Assembly: GCF_900113485.1 (NCBI RefSeq)
Contig: NZ_FOPM01000003.1
Coordinates: 144,900-208,899, forward strand
Source: Methylobacterium gossipiicola
GTDB taxonomy: Bacteria; Pseudomonadota; Alphaproteobacteria; Rhizobiales; Beijerinckiaceae
Length of the DNA: 64,000 nucleotides
Reading direction: 5' to 3'
Made by a program: the position numbers and the translations under genes. Position 1 is the first letter of the stretch. The number at the start of each line of letters is the position of its first letter. Shown here piece by piece: positions 37,014-45,909 of this stretch. The notes under the pieces were generated by a model, which saw nothing but the letters and a program-made list of their open reading frames with translations, was not told the origin of the DNA and did not search any database.

Positions 37014-38390
37014 ATGCACCTGTTCCGGAAGGACGTTCCGCTCCTCGGCTCCGGCCGCCCCCATGCCAGCGCCGGCCGGGTCGAGGCCGCCCCGTTCGGG
37101 CGTTCCGAGGCGGGTGGTCCGGATGTCGGCGCCTTCACCCTCGACAACGGCCTCGACGTCGTCGTGGTGCCCGATCACCGTGCCCCCGTGGTCACCCACA
37201 TGGTGTGGTACCGCAACGGGTCGGCCGACGATCCGCAGGGTCAGTCCGGCATCGCCCACTTCCTCGAGCACCTGATGTTCAAGGGCACCGAGCGGCATCC
37301 CGTCGGCGCCTTCTCGAAGGCCGTCTCGGGCCTCGGCGGCCAGGAGAACGCCTTCACGAGCTACGACTACACCGCCTATTTCCAGCGCGTGGCCCGCGAC
37401 CATCTCAAGACCATGATGGAGTTCGAGGCCGACCGCATGACCGGCCTCGTCCTCGACGACGCCGTGGTGGCGCCCGAGCGCGACGTGGTACTGGAGGAGC
37501 GCCGCATGCGGGTCGAGACGGATCCCTCGGCCCAGCTCTCCGAGGCCATGGCCGCCTCCCTGTTCGTGCACCATCCCTACGGCACGCCGATCATCGGCTG
37601 GATGCATGAGATCGAGGAACTGAACCGCACCCACGCGCTGAACTACTACAAGCGCTTCTATACCCCCGAGAACGCCATCCTGGTGGTGGCCGGTGACGTC
37701 ACCGCAGACGACGTGCGCCGCATGGCCGACGACACCTATGGCCGCGTGACGCCTCAGGGCGCCCGGCCCGTGCGGGTGCGGGCCCGCGAGCCTGAGCCGA
37801 AGGCCCTGCGCCGCCTTGCCGTCGCCGACCCCAAGGTCGAGCAGCCCACCCTGCAGCGGCTCTATCTCACCCCCTCGTGCATGACGGCCCGGGACGGCGA
37901 GTGCCACGCCCTCGAACTCCTCGCCGAAGTGATGGGCGGGGGCTCGACCTCCTACCTTTACCGCAAGCTCGTCATGGAACGCGGCGTCGCCGTGAATGCC
38001 GGCGCCTGGTACATGGGCTCGGCCATCGACGACACCCGCTTCTCCGTCTACGCGATCCCCGCCGAGGGCGTGAGCCTGGAGAAGTTGGAGGAGGAGGTCG
38101 ACCGCGTCCTGCGCCGGGCGCCGTCCGAAGCGCTGACCCCGGAGGCCATCGAGCGGGCCAAGACCCGGCTCGTGGCCGAGACGGTGTACTCGTCCGACAG
38201 CCAATCGTCGCTGGCCCGCATCTACGGCTCGGCGCTCGCCATCGGCGAGAGCATCGAGGAAGTGCGCCGCTGGCCCTCCGATATCGAGGGCGTGACCCCG
38301 GCCCGCCTCGCGGCCGTGGCCGAGCGTTACCTCGTGCCGCAGCGCTCCGTCACCGGCTACCTGACCAAGACCCGCGAGGCCGACGCCTGA
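37014..38390 (+). CDS. M16 family zinc metallopeptidase, catalytic
   Basis: A 458-residue inverzincin. The catalytic site HFLEHLMFKGT (HxxEH) near residue 80 and downstream ENAFTSYDYTAYFQ and FEADRM are intact. The second half-domain is complete. It forms a pair with the next gene, as in the mitochondrial-processing-peptidase-like and PqqFG-like dimers of bacteria, where one chain is active. It degrades peptides in the periplasm or cytoplasm; no clear signal peptide is seen. AAGGAAA lies before the ATG. Confidence 0.92.
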   Translation: MHLFRKDVPLLGSGRPHASAGRVEAAPFGRSEAGGPDVGAFTLDNGLDVVVVPDHRAPVVTHMVWYRNGSADDPQGQSGIAHFLEHLMFKGTERHPVGAFSKAVSGLGGQENAFTSYDYTAYFQRVARDHLKTMMEFEADRMTGLVLDDAVVAPERDVVLEERRMRVETDPSAQLSEAMAASLFVHHPYGTPIIGWMHEIEELNRTHALNYYKRFYTPENAILVVAGDVTADDVRRMADDTYGRVTPQGARPVRVRAREPEPKALRRLAVADPKVEQPTLQRLYLTPSCMTARDGECHALELLAEVMGGGSTSYLYRKLVMERGVAVNAGAWYMGSAIDDTRFSVYAIPAEGVSLEKLEEEVDRVLRRAPSEALTPEAIERAKTRLVAETVYSSDSQSSLARIYGSALAIGESIEEVRRWPSDIEGVTPARLAAVAERYLVPQRSVTGYLTKTREADA

Positions 38391-38466
38391 GCCAAGCGTT
38401 CCGCCCGGATTCCGGGGCCGTGGCGCGAGACCCGCGCCGGGCCCGTCACAGAACAACGAGGTACCC

Positions 38467-39762
38467 ATGAGCATGGCTCCCCAACTGGTCGACACTGCTC
38501 CCCATGCGTCGAACTCGCCGACGCAGGCCGTGCCCGTCACCACGGCCGCCGGCATCGAGGCCTGGCACGTCGAATCGCAGGTGGTGCCCCTCATCGCCCT
38601 GGCCTTCACCTTCGAGGGCGGTGCCGCCCAGGACCCCGAGGGCAAGGCCGGCGTCGCCCAGATGCTGGCCCGCCTCCTCGACGAGGGCGCGGGGGATCTG
38701 GTCTCCGACGCCTTTCAGGAGCGCCTGGCGGCGCGCGCCATCGAGCTGTCGTTCCATGCCGGGGCGGATGCCCTCGGCGGCTCCCTCAAGATGCTGGTCA
38801 AGCACGCCGACGAGGCCATCGACCTCCTGGCCCTGGCTCTGGCCAAGCCCCGCCTCGACCCCGACGCCATCGAGCGGGTGCGGGCCCAGACGCTGGCCGG
38901 TCTGCGCTACCAGCAGAACGATCCCGGCGTGATGGCCTCGCGCCGCTTCTTCGCCGAAGCCTTCGCGGGCCACCCCTACGCTCGCCCCTCGTCGGGCACG
39001 CCCGAGAGCATCGCGGCCATCACCCGTGACGACCTCGTGGCCATGCACGCCAAGATCATCGGGCGCGGCGGCGTGAAGGTCGCGGCCGTGGGCGCCATCG
39101 ACACGGCGCGCCTCGCCGAGGCCCTGGACCGGGCCTTCGGCCGCCTCAATCTCGCCGCGCCCCTGACGGCGATCCCACAGACGCAGGTGGGCCATCTCGG
39201 CCAGCGCCACGTCGTCGATATCGACGTGCCGCAATCGGTCCTGCGCTTCGGCATGGGCGGCGTGCCGTGGCGCGACCCGGACTTCATCCCGGCCTACGTC
39301 CTGAACCACATCCTCGGCGGCGGCTCGTTCACGTCGCGCCTGTTCCAGGAGGTGCGCGAAAAGCGGGGCCTCGCCTATTCCGTCGGGACCTCGCTGGTCA
39401 GCCACCGGGCGAGCGCCATGACCTGGGGCTACACCGCCACCAAGAACGAGCGCGTCGGCGAGGCCCTCGCGGTCATCGGCGACGAGATCGGCCGGCTCAT
39501 CGCGCAAGGTCCGTCCGACGAGGAGTTGCAGAAGGCCAAGGACTACCTCACGGGCTCCTATGCGCTGGGCTTCGACACCTCGACGAAGATCGCGCATCAA
39601 CTCGCCCAGATCGCCTTCGAGGGCCTGGGGATGGACTACATCGCCCGCCGCAACGATCTCGTCGCCAACGTGACCCAGGCGGACATTCGCCGCGCGGGGG
39701 CCCGCACCTTCGCGGACGGCAAGATGCTCGTCGTGGCTGCCGGACGGCCGACCGACTTCTAG
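38467..39762 (+). CDS. M16 family peptidase-like protein, non-catalytic partner
   Basis: Encodes 431 residues of the M16 fold but lacks the HxxEH site: the equivalent stretch reads GVAQMLARLLDEGAGDL. The C-terminal half keeps LNHILGGGSFTSRLFQEVRE and the arginine/tyrosine-type R-G-L-A-Y-S substrate-binding block. It probably pairs with the catalytic M16 protein 76 bp upstream to form the working heterodimer. Confidence 0.9.
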   Translation: MSMAPQLVDTAPHASNSPTQAVPVTTAAGIEAWHVESQVVPLIALAFTFEGGAAQDPEGKAGVAQMLARLLDEGAGDLVSDAFQERLAARAIELSFHAGADALGGSLKMLVKHADEAIDLLALALAKPRLDPDAIERVRAQTLAGLRYQQNDPGVMASRRFFAEAFAGHPYARPSSGTPESIAAITRDDLVAMHAKIIGRGGVKVAAVGAIDTARLAEALDRAFGRLNLAAPLTAIPQTQVGHLGQRHVVDIDVPQSVLRFGMGGVPWRDPDFIPAYVLNHILGGGSFTSRLFQEVREKRGLAYSVGTSLVSHRASAMTWGYTATKNERVGEALAVIGDEIGRLIAQGPSDEELQKAKDYLTGSYALGFDTSTKIAHQLAQIAFEGLGMDYIARRNDLVANVTQADIRRAGARTFADGKMLVVAAGRPTDF

Positions 39763-39841
39763 GATACGCTTCGGGGGTGCCGTCCGGGCATGGCGGTTGC
39801 TACACTGCAACCGCCTGTCACGAACCCGGGACCCCTTTCGC

Positions 39842-40471
39842 ATGACCTCTGCCCTGCCGACGTTCCTGGCCCGTATGGCCGTCCCGGCCCTGGGCCTCCT
39901 CGTCGCCACGCCCGCCCTGGCCCATCCCGGTCATGACACCGGGGGCTTCGTGACAGGGGGCATCGTGACAGGGGGCTTGGCGCACGGGTTCCTGCATCCC
40001 CTCGGCGGGCTCGACCACGTCCTCGCCATGGTAGCGGTGGGTCTCATCGCGGCGCGCATCGGCGGCCGGGCGATACTCCTCGTGCCGGCGACCTTCCTCG
40101 GCATGATGGCGCTCGGCGGCGCGGCTGGCGCCATGGGCGGGGCTCTCCCCCATGTCGAGACCGCCATCGCCCTGTCGGTCCTCGTCCTGGGGCTCGTCCT
40201 CGCCCTCGGGGTGGTGCCGCCGGTGGCCGGCGCCATGGCGCTGGTGGGCGCCTTCGCGGTGTTCCACGGCTTCGCCCACGGCGCCGAAATGCCCGGCGCT
40301 GCGTCCGGCCTCGCCTACGGCCTCGGTTTCCTCGTCGCCACGGCGCTCCTTCACGCCGCCGGCCTCGGTCTCGGCCTCGCGGCCCGTCGCGTCCAGACCC
40401 GCCCGGCCCTGCGTGTTGCCGGCGCGGCGCTCGCCGCCGCCGGCCTCGGTCTCCTCGCGGGCGCCTTCTGA
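39842..40471 (+). CDS. HupE/UreJ family membrane protein
   Basis: A 209-residue protein with signal peptide ending ATPALA, then HPGHDTGG and GFLHPLGGLDHVLAMVAVGL, the His-rich signature of HupE/UreJ secondary metal (nickel or cobalt) carriers, and five or six further hydrophobic segments including VFHGFAHGAEMPGA. No urease or hydrogenase genes lie nearby, so the metal and role are uncertain. It converges on azoR with a 7-bp gap. Confidence 0.85.
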   Translation: MTSALPTFLARMAVPALGLLVATPALAHPGHDTGGFVTGGIVTGGLAHGFLHPLGGLDHVLAMVAVGLIAARIGGRAILLVPATFLGMMALGGAAGAMGGALPHVETAIALSVLVLGLVLALGVVPPVAGAMALVGAFAVFHGFAHGAEMPGAASGLAYGLGFLVATALLHAAGLGLGLAARRVQTRPALRVAGAALAAAGLGLLAGAF

Positions 40472-40478
40472 GGTTGCC

Positions 40479-41102
40479 TCAGAGGGTCGCCGCCAGGGCC
40501 ACGGCCTCGGCGCGGCCCTTGGCGCGGGATTCCCGGTCGAGGTCCGCGCCCATCAGGCCCTTCTCCACCAGGATCTGGTGCACGTCGGTGACGCCGACCA
40601 TGCGCAGCCACGTGGCCATGTAGGTCGATTGGTGATCGTAGATCTCGGCCGGAAAGTCCGCCCCGATGGCGACGCCCCGCGCATTGATGACCACGGCCTT
40701 GGCCGTGAGCAGCCCGTTCTGGCCGCGCTCGTCGAAGCTGAACAGCAGGTCCTTCTGCGACACGACATCGAACAGGTGCTTGAGCTTGTACGGGATCGTG
40801 TAATTCCACATCGGTACCCCGAACACGAGGAGGTCGGCCGCGCGGAAGCGCTCGGCCAGCGCGCGGATCGACCGCCACGCCGCCTCCTGCGCCGGGCTCA
40901 AGGACTCGCCCGCAAGCGCCGCATACTTGGCAGCGAGCACCTCGCCGTCGAAGTCCGGCAAGTGGGTGTTCCACACATCCAGGGTGTCGACGGTGCCGTC
41001 GGGGTGGCGCGCACGCCAGGCGTCGAGGAAGGCGTGGGCGACCTCGATGGAGGCGGACCGCGTCTTGCGCGGCGAGGCTTCGATGGAGAGAAGGTGGGGC
41101 AT
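40479..41102 (-). CDS. azoR: FMN-dependent NADH-azoreductase
   Basis: A 207-residue flavodoxin-fold quinone/azo reductase. It opens with [18 protein letters not shown] (FMN phosphate loop) and carries [20 protein letters not shown], the strongly conserved FMN-binding stretch, and the loop [17 protein letters not shown]. Reduces quinones or azo bonds by two electrons with NAD(P)H. It is divergent from a glyoxalase-like gene across 136 bp, a pairing also seen in quinone-stress loci of other bacteria. Confidence 0.9.
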   Translation of the reverse strand: MPHLLSIEASPRKTRSASIEVAHAFLDAWRARHPDGTVDTLDVWNTHLPDFDGEVLAAKYAALAGESLSPAQEAAWRSIRALAERFRAADLLVFGVPMWNYTIPYKLKHLFDVVSQKDLLFSFDERGQNGLLTAKAVVINARGVAIGADFPAEIYDHQSTYMATWLRMVGVTDVHQILVEKGLMGADLDRESRAKGRAEAVALAATL

Positions 41103-41238
41103 CGGGGGCTCCGGGGATCGGTCGTCCCCAACCTATCGCGCCGGGCGCCCCGGGCCAGGGACGGCACGGCTTTGTCATTCGCGCCCGCCCGCCCCATCTG
41201 GGCATCAGATCCCTTCACGCCACAGGCCGGACCGCCCG

Positions 41239-42174
41239 ATGCAACTCACCGGAATTCACCACCTCACCGCCATCACGGCACGGGCGGCCGACAATGCGGC
41301 GTTCTACACCCGCACCCTCGGCCTGCGGCTCGTGAAGAAGACGGTGAATCAGGACGACGTCTCGGCCTATCACCTCTTCTATGCCGACGGCCTCGCCTCG
41401 CCGGGCACCGATCTCACCTTCTTCGACTGGCCGGCGCCCCCTGAGCGGCGCGGCACCGACAGCATCACCCGCACGGGCCTGCGCGTGGCGGGCGCTGCAT
41501 CCCTCGATTGGTGGCGCGAGCATTTCGCCCGCACGGGCGTCGCCCATGGCGAGCCGGTGGAGCAGGACGGCCGCCTCAGCCTCGATTTCGAGGATGCGGA
41601 AGGCCAGCGCTTCACCCTCGTGGACGATGGCGGCGCCGGCCCTGCCCACCCGTGGGCGGGCAGCCCCGTCCCGGCCGAACACCAGATCCGGGGCCTCGGG
41701 CCGATCCGGCTGACCGTCGCGCGGATCGACGCCACGGAAGCGGTGCTCACCGAGGTTCTGGGCATGGCGCACGATCGTACGTACGACCTTCCCGAAGGCC
41801 CGGTCCGGGTCTGGCGCATGGGGGAGGGGGGAGCGGCCGCCGAACTCCATCTCGTGTCGCAGCCGAATCTGCCGGCCGCGCGCCAGGGGGCGGGGGCCGT
41901 GCATCACGTCGCCTTCCGCATCCCCGATGCGGATTACGCAGCCTGGGCTGATCGCCTCAAGGTGAAGCGTATGCCGACGAGCGGCCCCGTCGACCGGTTC
42001 TACTTTCGCAGCCTCTACTTCCGCGAGCCCAACGGCATCCTGTTCGAGATCGCCACGGACGGCCCCGGCTTCACCGCCGACGAGCCCCTGGAGACCCTGG
42101 GCCAGCGCCTCGCCCTGCCGCCGTTCCTCGAAGGCCGCCGGGCCGAGATCGAGGCCGGCTTGAAGCCGCTCTGA
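41239..42174 (+). CDS. Ring-cleaving dioxygenase of the glyoxalase/VOC fold
   Basis: Encodes 311 residues with two VOC halves: the first begins [20 protein letters not shown], the second contains [31 protein letters not shown] and [17 protein letters not shown] (metal ligands His, His, Glu). It matches the MhqO/LinE-like hydroquinone dioxygenase family. Detoxification of quinols would fit the divergent azoreductase. The substrate is inferred. Confidence 0.85.
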   Translation: MQLTGIHHLTAITARAADNAAFYTRTLGLRLVKKTVNQDDVSAYHLFYADGLASPGTDLTFFDWPAPPERRGTDSITRTGLRVAGAASLDWWREHFARTGVAHGEPVEQDGRLSLDFEDAEGQRFTLVDDGGAGPAHPWAGSPVPAEHQIRGLGPIRLTVARIDATEAVLTEVLGMAHDRTYDLPEGPVRVWRMGEGGAAAELHLVSQPNLPAARQGAGAVHHVAFRIPDADYAAWADRLKVKRMPTSGPVDRFYFRSLYFREPNGILFEIATDGPGFTADEPLETLGQRLALPPFLEGRRAEIEAGLKPL

Positions 42175-42202
42175 CCTGGCCTTCGGCTAATTCAGAGCAA
42201 TT

Positions 42203-42265
42203 CCAGACAGTTGCGCGATGGCAATCTGGCTGGACGGTGCGGGGCACCTGCGCGTCCGCACCGTC
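42203..42265 (+). terminator. Two stem-loops after the dioxygenase gene
   Basis: First CCAGA..TTGC-GCGATG-GCAA-TCTGG (42203-42229); then GACGGTGCGG and CCGCACCGTC (42233-42242, 42256-42265), a perfect 10-bp stem followed by TT. Together they separate the dioxygenase and ferredoxin reductase transcripts or form the reductase leader. Confidence 0.5.
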
Positions 42266-42332
42266 TTGACCGGACACCGCAGGTGCGAGAAGACCCCCGC
42301 AAAGCTTCGAGATTCGAGACGGACCCGGCGAA

Positions 42333-43106
42333 ATGAGTAAGTTCAACGAGGAGCGCGTCCTCTCCGTCCACCATTGGACGGACACCCTGTTCTCCTTCCG
42401 CACGACCCGCGATCCCGCCTTCCGCTTTCGCAACGGCGAGTTCGTGATGATCGGCCTGGAAGTGGAGGGACGCCCGCTCCTGCGTGCCTACTCGGTGGTT
42501 TCGGCCAATTACGAGGAGGAACTCGAGTTCTTCTCCATCAAGGTCCCGAACGGTCCCCTCACCTCGAAGCTCCAGCACCTCAAGGTCGGCGACCCGATCA
42601 TCGTCGGCAAGAAGCCCACCGGCACCCTGGTGCTCGACAACCTCCTGCCGGGCAAGAATCTCTATCTGCTCGGCACCGGCACCGGCCTCGCGCCGTTCAT
42701 GTCGATCATCAAGGACCCGGAGACCTACGAGCGCTTCGAGAAGGTCGTCCTCGTGCACGGGTGCCGGCAGGTGCAGGAACTCGCCTATGGCGAGACCATC
42801 ACGAAGGATCTGCCGAACCACGAATTCCTCGGCGAGGTGATCTCCGCCGGGCTGATCTACTATCCGACCGTGACCCGCGAGCCGTTCCGCAACCGTGGCC
42901 GGATCACCGACCTCATGACCTCCGGCAAGCTGTTTTCCGATATCGGCCTGCCGCCCATGTCGGTCGAGAACGACCGATTCATGCTCTGCGGCAGCCCGGA
43001 CATGATCCGCGACACCCGCGAACTCCTCACCAATGGCGGCTACGTCGAGGGTAACCACGGCGAGGCCGGCCACTACGTCATCGAGAAGGCGTTCGTGGAG
43101 AAGTGA
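42333..43106 (+). CDS. fpr: Ferredoxin--NADP+ reductase
   Basis: A 257-residue flavoprotein passing electrons between NADPH and ferredoxin or flavodoxin. FAD-binding RAYSVVSANYEEELEF, pyrophosphate contact PLTSKLQHLKVGD, and NADP-binding LLGTGTGLAPFMSII and VLVHGCRQVQELAYG are all present; the C terminus ends AFVEK as in the bacterial FNR-type subclass. Small bacterial Fprs often respond to oxidative stress; no operator is identified here. bioD starts 13 bp downstream. Confidence 0.93.
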   Translation: MSKFNEERVLSVHHWTDTLFSFRTTRDPAFRFRNGEFVMIGLEVEGRPLLRAYSVVSANYEEELEFFSIKVPNGPLTSKLQHLKVGDPIIVGKKPTGTLVLDNLLPGKNLYLLGTGTGLAPFMSIIKDPETYERFEKVVLVHGCRQVQELAYGETITKDLPNHEFLGEVISAGLIYYPTVTREPFRNRGRITDLMTSGKLFSDIGLPPMSVENDRFMLCGSPDMIRDTRELLTNGGYVEGNHGEAGHYVIEKAFVEK

Positions 43107-43119
43107 GCTGAATCGAGAC

Positions 43120-43806
43120 GTGAGCGGCGCCATCTTCATCGCCGGGGCCGGGACGGAAATCGGCAAGACCTATGTCACCGCCGCCCTGACGCGGCGGCTT
43201 CTGGCCGAGGACCAAGCGGTCCGCACCCTCAAGCCCGTCGCCAGCGGCGTTCCACCCGTGACGGAGGCGGATTTCCGCTTCAGCGACACGGCGATCCTTC
43301 TCGAAGCGCAGGGCCTCGCCGTCTCGCCCGAGACCGTCGCCGCCTGCTCGCCCTGGCGCTTCCGTGCGCCCCTCGCCCCCGATCTCGCCGCTGCCCACGA
43401 GGGCCGAACTCTTGCGCTCGCCGATCTCGTCGCCTGGTGCCGGTCCGAAATCGCCGCGACGCCGCCGGACGCCACCCTCCTCATCGAGGGGGTGGGCGGC
43501 CTGATGAGCCCGGTGACGGAAGAACACACCGGCCTCGCCTGGCTCGAAGCCCTGGCGCTGCCCGCACTCCTCGTCTCCGGCTCCTATCTCGGCGCCATCA
43601 GCCATGCTCTCACGGCGGCCGAAACTCTGCGTTCTCGCGGCGTGCCCCTGCTCGGCCTCGTCGTCTGCGAGAGCGAGGGCGCCCCGACGCCCCTGGCGAC
43701 GGTGGCGGCCTCCATCCGGCGCCACGTGCCGGTGCCGGTTCACGAAATCGGCCGTGGGGGCGCCTGTCCGAACGGGCTCGCCCAGGCGATCCGGGCGCAC
43801 GCCTGA
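43120..43806 (+). CDS. bioD: Dethiobiotin synthetase
   Basis: Encodes 228 residues from a GTG. ATP-dependent carboxylation of 7,8-diaminononanoate, the penultimate biotin step. Phosphate loop GAGTEIGKTYV, TLKPVASGV, and LIEGVGGLMSPV are typical. The GTG is the only convincing start after the fpr stop; longer readings overlap fpr in another frame. Other biotin genes are not adjacent, so its pairing with fpr is unusual; fpr could feed electrons to biotin synthase (inference). Confidence 0.88.
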   Translation: MSGAIFIAGAGTEIGKTYVTAALTRRLLAEDQAVRTLKPVASGVPPVTEADFRFSDTAILLEAQGLAVSPETVAACSPWRFRAPLAPDLAAAHEGRTLALADLVAWCRSEIAATPPDATLLIEGVGGLMSPVTEEHTGLAWLEALALPALLVSGSYLGAISHALTAAETLRSRGVPLLGLVVCESEGAPTPLATVAASIRRHVPVPVHEIGRGGACPNGLAQAIRAHA

Positions 43807-43898
43807 CCGGTACGTCCGACGCCGCGTTTTCATCCCTGGACGTTGCCCCGCGATCCCCCTACCTCACCGCCGCAGAAGCGTCGCCGCAGCGACCGGCC

Positions 43899-43914
43899 GG
43901 GAGGTTCGCCCTTG
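43899..43914 (+). promoter_or_regulatory. Ribosome binding site setting a TTG start of kup
   Basis: GGGAGG at 43899-43904, seven bases, then TTG. The alternative upstream TTG (43843) has no comparable site and adds 23 basic residues. Confidence 0.6.
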
Positions 43915-45816
43915 TCCCAAGATCAGACCCGGTCCGGGCGTGGGGGCGTCGCGCGCCCCGCCGCCCTCATCGGCGCCCTCGGCATCGTCTACGGCGATAT
44001 CGGCACGAGCCCGCTCTACGCCTTCAAGGAGGCGGTGCGGGCGGCGAGCGCCGGGGCGCCGCCCACACCCATCGCCGTCACGGGCGCCGTCTCCCTCATC
44101 CTGTGGGCGCTGATCCTCATCGTCTCGGTGAAGTACGCCGTGCTGATCCTCCGCGCCGACAACCGGGGCGAGGGCGGGATCGTCGCCCTGCTGGCCCTCC
44201 TCGGGGCCCGCCACGCCAAGCCGGGCTCGTGGAGTGGCGTGCTCCTGGTGGTCGGCCTCGTGGGTGCGGCCCTGCTCTACGGCGACGGGGCGATCACCCC
44301 GGCCATCTCGGTGCTCTCCGCCGTCGAGGGGTTGAAGGTCGATGCGCCGGGGCTCTCCCGGTTCGTCGTTCCCATCACTCTGGCGATTCTGGTCGCCCTG
44401 TTCCTCGTCCAGAGCAAGGGCGTCGCCTTCATCGGGCGCATCTTCGGGCCGGTGATGCTGGCGTGGTTCGTCGTCCTGGCGCTCATGGGGCTGGGCGGGA
44501 TCCTTCATGCGCCGCAGATCCTCGGGGCGGTGAATCCCCTGCGGGCCCTGGAGTTCCTCCTGCATGCCGGCTGGCACGTGAGCTTCGCCATGCTGGGCGC
44601 CGCCTTCCTGGCGGTGACGGGCGGCGAGGCGATGTATGCCGATCTCGGGCATTTCGGCGCCGGCCCGATCCGCCTGTCCTGGTTCGGCCTCGTGCTGCCG
44701 GCCCTGGTGATCCACTATTTCGGGCAGGGCGCGCTCCTGCTCGCCGAACCCGACGCCCTGGAGAACCCGTTCTATCGCCTCGCCCCCGACTGGGCGCATT
44801 ATCCCCTCATCGGCCTCGCGACGCTGGCCACCGTCATCGCCTCGCAGGCGATCATCTCGGGCGCGTTCTCCCTCACCCAGCAATCGATCCAGCTCGGCTT
44901 CCTGCCGCCCGTGCGGGTGGTCCACACCGCCCGGCACGAGCGCGGGCAGATCTACGTGCCGGTGGTGAACTGGCTGCTCGCGGCCGCCACCGTCAGTGCC
45001 GTGCTGATCTTCGAGACCTCCGACGCCCTCGCCGGGGCCTACGGCATCGCGGTTGCCTCGCTGATGGCGATCACCACCCTGCTGGCCGCCCTCGTCGCCC
45101 TCAAATGGGGCTACAACCTCGTGCTGGTGCTGGCGGTCAACGGCTTCTTCCTCGCCATCGACCTCGTGTTCCTCGGCGCCAACAGCGTGAAGCTCGTCGA
45201 GGGCGGCTGGTTTCCCCTCCTGCTCGCCGGCCTCGTCGCGTTCCTGATGCTGACATGGCGCAAGGGGACCTGTCTCGTGGAAGAGGCGCGGGTCCACCTG
45301 CGCCAGCCCGAGGCCGCGTTCCTCGATCAGCTGCGCCGCGATCCGCCCCTGACGTTGCCGGGCAACGCCGCCTTCCTCACCTCGGCGACGAGCGGCGTGC
45401 CCCTCCACCTGTCGCGCTTCGTCGAGCGCTCCCACGCCCTGCCCAAACGCATCCTCATCGTCACGGCCCTCTACGAGGAGGAGCCCGTGGTGCCGCGCGA
45501 AGGCCGGGCGGAAATCGTCCCCATCACACCGGACATCACCCGCGTGATCCTGCGCTACGGCTTCATGGAAAACGCGTCCGTCCCCGAGGGTCTCGCCTGC
45601 GCGGTTGAGGCCGGCAAGCTTCCGGGCGAATGCCTCAAGGATCTCACGTTCTTCATCGGCCACGAGACCATAATCCCGAAGAGCGACGCACGCGGCATGG
45701 CCGATTGGCGGGAGGGGCTGTTCGCGTTCCTCCTGCGCAACGCCGAGCGGACGGGGGCGCATTTCTGCATCCCCACGCGCCAACTGGTGGAGGTCGGGAC
45801 CGAGATCGAGATCTGA
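43912..45816 (+). CDS. kup: Kup-type potassium uptake protein
   Basis: The TTG start gives 634 residues, near the 622 of E. coli Kup. It begins the conserved core at LIGALGIVYGDIGTSPLYAF. About twelve membrane segments follow, including ADNRGEGGIVALLALL, YGDGAITPAISVLSAVEGL and GGEAMYADLGHFG, then a soluble C-terminal domain ending ALRNAERT-like sequence. It imports potassium with protons across the inner membrane. A hairpin (45868-45888) follows. Confidence 0.93.
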   Translation: MSQDQTRSGRGGVARPAALIGALGIVYGDIGTSPLYAFKEAVRAASAGAPPTPIAVTGAVSLILWALILIVSVKYAVLILRADNRGEGGIVALLALLGARHAKPGSWSGVLLVVGLVGAALLYGDGAITPAISVLSAVEGLKVDAPGLSRFVVPITLAILVALFLVQSKGVAFIGRIFGPVMLAWFVVLALMGLGGILHAPQILGAVNPLRALEFLLHAGWHVSFAMLGAAFLAVTGGEAMYADLGHFGAGPIRLSWFGLVLPALVIHYFGQGALLLAEPDALENPFYRLAPDWAHYPLIGLATLATVIASQAIISGAFSLTQQSIQLGFLPPVRVVHTARHERGQIYVPVVNWLLAAATVSAVLIFETSDALAGAYGIAVASLMAITTLLAALVALKWGYNLVLVLAVNGFFLAIDLVFLGANSVKLVEGGWFPLLLAGLVAFLMLTWRKGTCLVEEARVHLRQPEAAFLDQLRRDPPLTLPGNAAFLTSATSGVPLHLSRFVERSHALPKRILIVTALYEEEPVVPREGRAEIVPITPDITRVILRYGFMENASVPEGLACAVEAGKLPGECLKDLTFFIGHETIIPKSDARGMADWREGLFAFLLRNAERTGAHFCIPTRQLVEVGTEIEI

Positions 45817-45867
45817 TCACAACGTCTCGATCCTCTTGCGAGGCGCGCGCCACCGCATCAAGAAGAC

Positions 45868-45888
45868 GGGCGGCGTCTGGAGCCGCCC
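45868..45888 (+). terminator. Stem-loop between kup and the histidine kinase gene
   Basis: GGGCGGC-GTCTGGA-GCCGCCC, a perfect 7-bp stem. No T run follows, so termination strength is uncertain. Confidence 0.4.
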
Positions 45889-45909
45889 GCCGCATCCCAA
45901 AGGCCCCGT

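Noticed and set aside
43864..45783. 639-codon frame opposite kup
   Set aside because: Shadow: low-complexity, charge-rich translation opposite a membrane protein.
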